Shown here: positions 1 to 4,755 of the stretch, piece by piece | Position numbering within the stretch: the first letter of the stretch is position 1 | Layout: each line of letters begins with the position of its first letter | Assembly (NCBI GenBank): GCA_016302165.1 | Contig: JAEDOD010000088.1 | Span: 1 to 7,617, forward strand | Origin: Sphaerochaetaceae bacterium | GTDB taxonomy: Bacteria; Spirochaetota; Spirochaetia; Sphaerochaetales; Sphaerochaetaceae | DNA length: 7,617 bases | Reading direction: 5' to 3' | Translations under genes and position numbers: made by a program | Notes under the pieces: model-generated | Database searches by the model: none | What the model was told of the DNA's origin: nothing | Seen by the model: only the letters and a program-made list of their open reading frames with translations

Positions 1-34
1 TGAGAATACGACTCAGGAAGCTCCCTGCCTTTAG
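1..34 (+). CDS. tnpB: C-terminal tail of a TnpB-like (IS200/IS605 OrfB) protein, partial at the window edge
   Basis: Reading from base 2 gives ten codons, ENTTQEAPCL, then TAG at 32-34. A tail of this kind (...TQEAP.L), with its stop codon inside a GC-rich hairpin and close to a TTGTCAC terminus, is typical of TnpB genes of IS200/IS605 and IS1341-type elements. TnpB is an RNA-guided DNA endonuclease, the ancestor of Cas12, which cuts targets matching a guide beside the element. The RuvC-like catalytic part lies outside the window, so whether the gene is intact cannot be judged. The assignment rests on ten residues plus the adjoining element end. The chance that it is an unrelated C-terminus is modest. 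Confidence 0.6.
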   Translation, partial: ENTTQEAPCL

Positions 35-50
35 GCGGGAGAGTTGTCAC
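1..50 (+). mobile_element. Right end of an IS200/IS605-family (IS1341-like) element
   Basis: CTCCCTGCC (21-29) pairs with GGCGGGAG (34-41) across a TTTA loop, with one bulged T. The hairpin is followed by AGTTGTCAC, ending at 50. An imperfect subterminal hairpin followed by a short conserved TTGTCAC or TTCAC terminus is the usual right end of elements mobilised by Y1 (HUH) transposases, and it overlaps the tnpB stop as expected. There is no inverted-repeat terminus or target duplication, which also fits the family. The left end lies outside the window, so the boundary at 50 is inferred from the motif. Confidence 0.6.
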
Positions 51-65
51 CTGGAAAAAAGCCGG

Positions 66-95
66 ATTTACCTTGAATTAACCTACATTTAACAG
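66..95 (+). promoter_or_regulatory. Pho-box-like triple direct repeat upstream of the phosphate transporter
   Basis: Three 8-bp units lie in tandem with 3-bp spacers: ATTTACCT (66-73), ATTAACCT (77-84) and TTTAACAG (88-95). Equivalently, TTTACC, TTAACC and TTAACA hexamers are spaced by 5 bp. The 11-bp period puts all units on one helix face. Format and sequence resemble the response-regulator sites of the PhoB/PhoP family, such as the cyanobacterial CTTAACCT repeats with 3-bp spacers and the Bacillus TTAACA repeats with about 5-bp spacers. The next gene is a Na+/Pi cotransporter, so activation under phosphate starvation is the natural reading. No regulator gene is in the window. Confidence 0.6.
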
Positions 96-96
96 C

Positions 97-125
97 CTGG
101 GAGCCTAAGGCCTTTTATCTTTAAT
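97..125 (+). promoter_or_regulatory. Candidate promoter of the Na+/Pi cotransporter gene
   Basis: TTTAAT (120-125) matches the -10 consensus at five of six positions. CTGGGA (97-102), 17 bp upstream, is a poor -35 match (three of six), as is common for activator-dependent promoters, and it lies immediately after the last Pho-like repeat. Transcription would begin near 132, giving a leader of about 18 nt. TATCTT (116-121) is an alternative -10. The choice between them is uncertain. Confidence 0.35.
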
Positions 126-149
126 GCATGAAGATGATAGGCTTTGGTC

Positions 150-1895
150 ATGAAAGACTTGATAACGCTAGTTGAGATTATCGGCTCCCTAGGGCTATTC
201 CTCTATGGTATGCAGATACTCTCCCAAGGTTTGCAGAAGGCAGCCTCAGGAAAGTTCAGAAGAACCATGGAGATGATGACAGGGAACAGACTACTTTCCA
301 TTCTCACCGGTTTTCTCATTACTGTAGTCATCCAATCTTCATCTGCCACCACAGTCATGGTGGTCTCCTTTGTAAACGCAGGGCTGATGAATCTTGTGTC
401 TGCAATCGGAGTCATAATCGGAGCAAACATCGGTACCACTGTCACAGGGTGGATAGTAGCTCTTCTGGGCTTTTCCATGGACATTACTGTCCTGTCCCTC
501 CTTTCAATGGCCGTCGCTCTTCCTCTCATGTTCTCCAAGAAGACAAAGATGAGAGATCTTTCGGAGATTTTCCTTGGTTTCGGTCTTCTCTTCATAGGAC
601 TTGAGTTCATCCAGGCTTCCATGCCTGATATTTCCGGGAAAAGTGAAGTTCTTGCCTTCCTTTCCAGCTTTGAGGACAAAGGAGTATGGTCAATCCTCCT
701 CTGCGTCCTCATCGGTACCCTGGTCACCATAGTTGTCCAGTCATCCTCCGCCACCATGGCCATTACCCTCACCATGGCATATCAGGGATGGATTGGTGTA
801 TGGACAGCTGTAGCCCTCTGTCTTGGACAGAACATCGGAACCACGGTCACCGCATATCTAGCCTCCCTTGGTACCAGTACCAGTGCCAAACGCGCTGCCT
901 TAGGTCACATCCTATTTAATGTGATTGGTACTGTACTGGTTCTTCTTTTATTGAAACCAATGATGAGTGTGGTCAACGCTGTAGTTCCTGGGGATGTATT
1001 CTCCCTTGATAAGAGTGAAGTGGTAAAGATCCTTCCCACCTACCTGGCAGCCTTCCATACCTTCTTCAATCTTTTCAACGCAATTGTGTTCTTCCCCTTC
1101 ATCAAGCCTTTTGCTGCCCTTATCGAAAGGATAGTGCCGGAGAAGAGGAAATTCTCGGATGACGACTACCACTTCACCTACATTGCCGATAAGCGCACCG
1201 AAGCCACTGAATTCTATCTGGTGGCACTGGAAGGTGAAGTAAGGAAAATGGGAGAGCTTACAGAGGATATGTTCTCCTCCTGGTGCGCACTTTCCTCCTC
1301 CAATGACAGCGACGCTGTAGAGGAGAAGGTGAGAGAGCTTTCCAGAATGGAGGAGAGGGGAGACCAGATGCAGGAGCAGCTTACAGACTTTGCTGTGGAT
1401 ATGCTGAAGGATTCCCAGACTCCTACCAACGCGTCCTATCTCCACGCCATAATCAGGATCATCGACGAGATGGAATCCATTACCGACAGTATCTACAATC
1501 TTTCCAAGCTTAGCGAAGACAGGATCAGGAAGGGTATTGTCCTTCATAGCGAAGAGAGGGCTGAAATCGAAGGCTACAAGTCTCTTACAGGAAGCTATCT
1601 CTCCTTTGTGATGTCAAACATATCCAATGATTCTCCATCCATGCTGGAGGAGGCCAAGGATAAGGAAAGCAGAATGGACAGCGAACACAAGAGATTGGGA
1701 GACGAGGTCCAGAAAAGGCTTTCGGAGGGCAATGGAGATTTCCGCACTCAGCTTCTCATCCTTGAAATCGAGAGAAACCTGGAGCATATCGGGGACTATC
1801 TTACGAATATTGCTGAGACAGTATGCCATGAAGAGAAGCATACTCCAGGTCTGGAAGAAGTGTGGAACGGAAAGATTATGGCTGACGCAGAATAG
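150..1895 (+). CDS. Na+/phosphate cotransporter (NptA/PNaS type II) with C-terminal PhoU-like domain
   Basis: This 581-residue inner-membrane protein should couple phosphate uptake to Na+ entry. The first ~330 residues are hydrophobic segments carrying the family's duplicated signature. Q-S-S-S-A-T occurs at 62-67 and again at 197-202. GANIGTT (91-97) and GQNIGTT (226-232) follow each copy. Residues ~350-565 form a helical cytosolic PhoU-like domain with acidic helices such as ERGD (402-405) and ERNLEHIGD (541-549). Size and order are normal for bacterial Na/Pi cotransporter II proteins. I prefer the ATG at 150 because AGG at 138-140 lies 9 nt upstream; an in-frame TTG at 144 would add two residues. 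It appears monocistronic, since the next gene has its own promoter. Pho-box-like repeats upstream suggest phosphate-starvation control. Phosphate as substrate is inferred from the family; some homologues are poorly characterised. Confidence 0.93.
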   Translation: MKDLITLVEIIGSLGLFLYGMQILSQGLQKAASGKFRRTMEMMTGNRLLSILTGFLITVVIQSSSATTVMVVSFVNAGLMNLVSAIGVIIGANIGTTVTGWIVALLGFSMDITVLSLLSMAVALPLMFSKKTKMRDLSEIFLGFGLLFIGLEFIQASMPDISGKSEVLAFLSSFEDKGVWSILLCVLIGTLVTIVVQSSSATMAITLTMAYQGWIGVWTAVALCLGQNIGTTVTAYLASLGTSTSAKRAALGHILFNVIGTVLVLLLLKPMMSVVNAVVPGDVFSLDKSEVVKILPTYLAAFHTFFNLFNAIVFFPFIKPFAALIERIVPEKRKFSDDDYHFTYIADKRTEATEFYLVALEGEVRKMGELTEDMFSSWCALSSSNDSDAVEEKVRELSRMEERGDQMQEQLTDFAVDMLKDSQTPTNASYLHAIIRIIDEMESITDSIYNLSKLSEDRIRKGIVLHSEERAEIEGYKSLTGSYLSFVMSNISNDSPSMLEEAKDKESRMDSEHKRLGDEVQKRLSEGNGDFRTQLLILEIERNLEHIGDYLTNIAETVCHEEKHTPGLEEVWNGKIMADAE

Positions 1896-1901
1896 TCTGC
1901 C

Positions 1902-1931
1902 TTGCATTTTAAGTCTACAGTTGCGTACAAT
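1902..1931 (+). promoter_or_regulatory. Promoter of the ABC importer operon, apparently giving a leaderless mRNA
   Basis: TACAAT (1926-1931) matches the -10 consensus at five of six positions. TTGCAT (1902-1907), 18 bp upstream, is a partial -35. Only 6 nt separate the -10 from the ATG at 1938, so the expected start site is at or next to the A of the start codon. No Shine-Dalgarno sequence precedes the ATG. The 42-bp gap has no room for a riboswitch. Confidence 0.55.
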
Positions 1932-1937
1932 TCTTCC

Positions 1938-2891
1938 ATGAAAAGAAACATCGTTTTATCTGTTTTGCTGTTTTTCCTTTCCTTCCTTCTGATGGCTCAG
2001 CCTGTGGAAGAGGTTGTGGAAAGTCAAGTTGAAGTAAGGGTGGCAGCCCTTAAGGGCCCTACAGCCATGGGCCTGGTGGAATTGATGGAGAAGGGAGAGG
2101 AGAATTATTCCTTCACCCTTGAAGCTTCCCCTGATGCCATCGTTCCCCTTCTTGCAAAAGGCGAAGTAGACATTGCCGCAATTCCTGCCAATCTTGCTGC
2201 TGTAATATATAACAACACAAAGAACGTGAAGGTCATAGCTGTAAACACTCTCGGAGTACTGTATCTGGTGGGATCGGGAAATGAAATGATCGATAGCAGG
2301 GGAGATCTTCTTGGAAAGACCATCTACAGCGCCGGCAAGGGCTCAACTCCCCAGTATGCTTTAGAGAGCATTCTTTCTGCCCTGTCACTGGAAGTGGGAA
2401 AGGATGTGTTCGTAGAGTGGAAAAGCGAGCACGCTGAATGCGTGGCAGCCCTCGCAAAGGATCCTGAGGCCCTGGCCATGCTTCCTCAGCCCTTTGCAAC
2501 TTCAGCCCTTGTACAGAACAGCTCCTTCTCTGTGGTCCTGGACCTTAATGGACTATGGAAAAGCATTAACGGCACTCCCCTCATTACAGGCTGCGCTGTA
2601 GTGAGAGCGGATTTTGCAGAGAGCCATCCTGAAGCTGTAGAAAAGTTCCTCCGCCGCTATGAAGAAAGCGTAGAATGGGTCAATGGAAACACAGATGAAG
2701 CTTCCGTCCTCATTGAGAAATATGGAATCATCAAGGCAGCAATTGCCTCCAAGGCCCTTCCTTTCTGCAATATCGTCTGCATAACGGGAGATGAAATGAA
2801 GAGGGACCTTACGCCTTATCTGGAGTCTCTCTATAGATCCAATCCTAAGAGTGTAGGTGGAACAGTTCCTGGTGAAGATTTCTGGTTCTAA
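1938..2891 (+). CDS. ABC transporter periplasmic substrate-binding protein, NMT1/THI5 (NitT/TauT) class
   Basis: This 317-residue exported protein should capture a small organic solute and deliver it to the permease encoded next. Residues 1-20 are a Sec signal peptide (KR, a long Leu/Phe core, then LMA before Q21) with no lipobox Cys, so the product should be soluble in the periplasm. The mature part starts with a beta strand and VAALKGPTAMGL (35-46), a pattern common in NMT1/THI5-like proteins. VDIAAIPANLAAV (77-89) and GKTIYSAGKGSTPQ (126-139) are further family-like blocks, and the end has NPKSVGG...FWF. ThiY, TauA and SsuA belong to the same fold. No TPP riboswitch or sulfonate enzyme gene is nearby, so I cannot name the ligand. 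The frame is open upstream to 1902, but that lies inside the promoter; the ATG at 1938 starts exactly at the signal peptide. Confidence 0.85.
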   Translation: MKRNIVLSVLLFFLSFLLMAQPVEEVVESQVEVRVAALKGPTAMGLVELMEKGEENYSFTLEASPDAIVPLLAKGEVDIAAIPANLAAVIYNNTKNVKVIAVNTLGVLYLVGSGNEMIDSRGDLLGKTIYSAGKGSTPQYALESILSALSLEVGKDVFVEWKSEHAECVAALAKDPEALAMLPQPFATSALVQNSSFSVVLDLNGLWKSINGTPLITGCAVVRADFAESHPEAVEKFLRRYEESVEWVNGNTDEASVLIEKYGIIKAAIASKALPFCNIVCITGDEMKRDLTPYLESLYRSNPKSVGGTVPGEDFWF

Positions 2892-2901
2892 GGGAAAATT
2901 T

Positions 2902-2906
2902 AGGAG
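2902..2906 (+). promoter_or_regulatory. Ribosome binding site that favours the permease start at 2911
   Basis: AGGAG lies 4 nt upstream of the ATG at 2911. It is the best Shine-Dalgarno match near this gene. The alternative GTG at 2857, inside the binding-protein gene, has no comparable site. Confidence 0.55.
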
Positions 2907-2910
2907 AATC

Positions 2911-3630
2911 ATGGCTGTAGCCTTCTGGATCCTGGTCTGGGAGGCTGTATCTCTAGCTGTGTCGGATCCTCTTTTTCTTCCGTCCCCATGGGCTGTGGTA
3001 AAGGCATTGCTGTCTCTTCTTTCTGGAAAAGAGTTCTACAGCAGTCTATGGTTCTCATCCTCCCGTATCGCCTTCTCCTACTTCTTGGCCTTTGTTCTGG
3101 CCATGGCTGTGGGAACATTTGCTTCATTGTCTGAAAATCTGGCCATTTTCCTTTCTCCACTGGTGAAGGCCATAAGAAGCATTCCTGTGGCCTCCATAGT
3201 AATCCTTGTGCTTCTTTGGGTCAAAAGCCGTAACCTTTCCATGGTGGTTTCTGTGCTGGTTGTGTTTCCAATACTCTATGAAAGTGTAGTTTCAGGCATA
3301 AAGAGCGTAGACAGGAAGCTTATGGAGGCTGCAGAGGTCTATGGCGTCAAGGGATGGAGGAAGCTTTGGTATTATCTGGTGCCTTCAGTATTTCCATATA
3401 TCAAGAATGGAGTGAAGACCAGCCTTGGCCTGGCCTGGAAAAGCGCTGTGGCTGCAGAAGTCATAGCGCTTCCCCAGTTCTCTGTAGGCTCCTATCTCTA
3501 TGAGGCCAAGGTCTATCTTGATTCTCCCTCCCTCTTTGCCTGGACAGTGGTGATCGTGGTGGCTGCCGCTGTTTTTGAAGGCCTTATGCTCTTCATTCTT
3601 TCCCGCATGGAAAAGGTGGTGCTCAAATGA
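2911..3630 (+). CDS. ABC transporter permease, BPD_transp_1 family (SsuC/TauC/ThiX-like)
   Basis: This is the inner-membrane channel subunit of the importer, 239 residues from the chosen ATG. It has about six hydrophobic segments. FLPSPWAVVKAL (22-33), close to the N-terminus, is typical of NitT/TauT permeases. AIRSIPVASIVILVLLW (87-103) is the usual conserved helix. The ATPase-docking EAA loop is at 139-158 (E139-A-A, G145, then LVP). An in-frame GTG at 2857 would give 257 residues and a basic N-terminal tail (SKGKFRR) that is plausible by the positive-inside rule, but it would overlap the previous gene by 35 bp and lacks a good ribosome site. The stop overlaps the ATPase start as ATGA, so the two should be translationally coupled. 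Subfamily is clear; substrate is not. Confidence 0.9.
   Translation: MAVAFWILVWEAVSLAVSDPLFLPSPWAVVKALLSLLSGKEFYSSLWFSSSRIAFSYFLAFVLAMAVGTFASLSENLAIFLSPLVKAIRSIPVASIVILVLLWVKSRNLSMVVSVLVVFPILYESVVSGIKSVDRKLMEAAEVYGVKGWRKLWYYLVPSVFPYIKNGVKTSLGLAWKSAVAAEVIALPQFSVGSYLYEAKVYLDSPSLFAWTVVIVVAAAVFEGLMLFILSRMEKVVLK
3613..3619 (+). promoter_or_regulatory. Shine-Dalgarno of the ATPase gene, inside the permease gene
   Basis: AAGGTGG lies 7 nt before the ATG at 3627, within the last codons of the permease. It supports that start and shows that internal cistrons of this operon use Shine-Dalgarno initiation. Confidence 0.6.
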
Positions 3631-4208
3631 AGCTTGATATTGTCAAAAAAGCCTTTGACGGCAAGACAGTGCTTTCCGACCTGTCTCTAGATTTTCCTGA
3701 AGGCAGGACCACTCTCCTCATGGCTCCCTCAGGCTGGGGAAAGACCACACTCTTAAGAATCGCTTCCGGCCTGGACAGGGACTTTGAAGGAGAAGTGGAG
3801 AAGGGAGGAAGAAATGTGGTCCTTTTCCAGGAGGATAGGCTGGTGGAGGGAATCTCAGCCCTTTCCAATCTTCTCGCCCTGGGAAAAGGGAAGGAGGAGT
3901 GCCTTGAGTCTCTCTTCCTCCTTGGCCTTGAGGGACAGGAGAGGAAGAAGGTTTCGGAGCTTTCCGGAGGCATGAAGAGGCGAGTTGCAATTGCCAGGGT
4001 CCTTCTCATGGATGGAGACAGGTTCTTCCTTGACGAGCCCTTTACCGGGCTGGACGAGGAGACCAAGGAGGCTGTGGCCTCAGTACTGAAGAAGAAACTG
4101 AAGGGTAAGACAGTAGTGGTGGTGAGCCACAGTGAAGAGGATGGCCCACTTATGGATTCTGATGATATCATCTACCTGGGAGAGAAAGAAAATGGAAGAA
4201 AGAATTGA
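3627..4208 (+). CDS. ABC transporter ATP-binding subunit (short form) of the importer
   Basis: This cytoplasmic ATPase of 193 residues should power the importer. Motifs appear in order: Walker A APSGWGKTT (33-41), Q-loop LFQED (Q68), signature LSGGMKRR (112-119), Walker B RFFLDEP (132-138), D-loop TGLD (140-143) and switch His168 in VSHSE. The Q-loop LFQEDRL resembles the VFQEPRL of SsuB/TauB-type proteins. Two oddities stand out. The first Gly of Walker A is Ala, although the GxGK(T) core is intact. The protein is also some 50 residues shorter than the usual 240-260, stopping soon after the H-loop region. All catalytic residues remain, so it is likely active. The start overlaps the permease stop by 4 bp (ATGA), and the 3' end overlaps the HD gene by 17 bp. 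Confidence 0.9.
   Translation: MKLDIVKKAFDGKTVLSDLSLDFPEGRTTLLMAPSGWGKTTLLRIASGLDRDFEGEVEKGGRNVVLFQEDRLVEGISALSNLLALGKGKEECLESLFLLGLEGQERKKVSELSGGMKRRVAIARVLLMDGDRFFLDEPFTGLDEETKEAVASVLKKKLKGKTVVVVSHSEEDGPLMDSDDIIYLGEKENGRKN
4178..4184 (+). promoter_or_regulatory. Shine-Dalgarno that sets the HD-protein start at 4192
   Basis: GGGAGAG lies 7 nt before the ATG at 4192. The reading frame is open from an upstream ATG at 4132, but that start would lie deep inside the ATPase gene, has no such site and would add 20 residues unlike the family. Confidence 0.55.
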
Positions 4209-4716
4209 AGCATTGATTGAAGCTATGGATAAGTTCTATGGAGAAGACGGCGGAAAGGACAGAGCCCATTTCCATAGCGTATGGCTTATTGCCTCCACTA
4301 TAGCCGAAGAGGAGGGAATGGACAGAAGTGACAGGGATCTTTTGGAGAAGGCTGCCGTAATCCACGATGCTTCATGCCCATTATGCAGGAAGCTCTATGG
4401 AAAGGCCGAAGGAAGAATGCAGGAAGTACACTCAAGGGAAGTCATAGAGCCTATAATCAATATTCTGGGGTGGTCACCTGAAACCAGGGAGAAACTGGTG
4501 GAGATTGCTTCACGCCACCATACCTTTTCTCCTGATGACTCAAAGGTGGAAGTGGTGCTGAAGGAGGCTGACGCTTTGGTGAACCTGTCGGAGGCGGAGG
4601 AGTTTGATGTGAACCTGGCTCTCTGGTACGGAGCCAACGTATTCCAGACCAAGACAGGAAAATACCTGTTGGAGAAGCTGATCAGGGCCAATTTACCTGA
4701 AGGGGAAAGCATCTAG
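4192..4716 (+). CDS. Small HD-domain phosphohydrolase, last gene of the ABC importer operon
   Basis: This 174-residue predicted cytoplasmic metal-dependent phosphohydrolase has a complete set of HD-type ligands: His26 or His28, the H58-D59 pair in AAVIHDA, His80, H109-H110 in SRHHTF, and Asp127 in LKEADALVNL. The layout resembles small bacterial HD proteins with a KYG...QE block (here KLYGKAEGRMQE, 67-78) and a HHT(Y/F) plus EADxLVN ending. Their substrates are mostly unknown. It overlaps the ATPase gene by 17 bp, so it is co-translated with the transporter and may act on the imported compound, a derivative of it, or a nucleotide signal. That role is inferred from position only. The downstream gene has its own promoter, making this the probable operon end, although I see no clear terminator. 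Confidence 0.8.
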   Translation: MEERIEALIEAMDKFYGEDGGKDRAHFHSVWLIASTIAEEEGMDRSDRDLLEKAAVIHDASCPLCRKLYGKAEGRMQEVHSREVIEPIINILGWSPETREKLVEIASRHHTFSPDDSKVEVVLKEADALVNLSEAEEFDVNLALWYGANVFQTKTGKYLLEKLIRANLPEGESI

Positions 4717-4720
4717 GATG

Positions 4721-4749
4721 GTGAAAATGGGATGATTCTGTAGTAGAAT
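4721..4749 (+). promoter_or_regulatory. Promoter of the pepF-methyltransferase unit, apparently leaderless
   Basis: GTGAAA (4721-4726, four of six to the -35 consensus) is followed, after a 17-bp spacer, by TAGAAT (4744-4749, five of six to the -10). Only 6 nt separate the -10 from the ATG at 4756, and no Shine-Dalgarno is present. The spacing to the start codon is identical to that at 1938. Confidence 0.6.
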
Positions 4750-4750
4750 C
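4734..4750 (+). repeat. Perfect 6-bp inverted repeat over the -10 of the pepF promoter
   Basis: GATTCT (4734-4739) and AGAATC (4745-4750) form a perfect palindrome with a 5-bp centre. It covers the -10 hexamer, so it could be an operator for a dimeric repressor. At 6 bp per arm it could equally be chance. It has no T tract after it and is too AT-rich for a good terminator. Confidence 0.35.
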
Positions 4751-4755
4751 GGACC

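Larger units (their letters stand above)
1..66 (+). ncRNA. 3' part of a putative TnpB omega RNA (reRNA): scaffold to 50, guide from 51
   Basis: In characterised TnpB systems the 3' end of the tnpB transcript is processed into a guide RNA. Its scaffold ends at the element's right end, and its guide of about 16-20 nt is the flanking host DNA. If the right end is at 50, the guide would begin CTGGAAAAAAGCCGGA (51-66). The hairpin at 21-41 would be the terminal scaffold stem. This is inferred by analogy. Neither the 5' end of the RNA nor its expression can be seen, and the exact guide start depends on the inferred IS boundary. Confidence 0.35.

Noticed and set aside
95..116. Possible intrinsic terminator after the IS (GCCT at 95-98, AGGC at 108-111, then CTTTT)
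   Set aside because: The stem is only 4 bp with a 9-base loop and the T run is short. It also lies where the cotransporter promoter is expected.
203..775. A 190-codon minus-strand open frame rich in Met, Arg and Thr
   Set aside because: The composition is a reverse-complement shadow of the membrane segments of the cotransporter.
871..888. Short tandem GTACCA/GTACCA/GTGCCA repeat
   Set aside because: It encodes a Gly-Thr-Ser-Thr-Ser-Ala loop of the cotransporter and is too short and degenerate to be more than a coding coincidence.
948..1547. A 199-codon minus-strand open frame within the cotransporter gene
   Set aside because: It lies wholly antisense to the cotransporter, has no domain I recognise and no start signals.
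1896..1937. TPP or other riboswitch before the NMT1/THI5-like binding protein
   Set aside because: The whole gap is 42 bp and holds the promoter. There is no room for an aptamer, so thiamine-precursor transport is not supported by regulation.
2857..2910. Upstream GTG start for the permease
   Set aside because: It would overlap the binding-protein gene by 35 bp without a good ribosome site, while AGGAG precedes the ATG at 2911. It is not fully excluded because the extra residues are basic.
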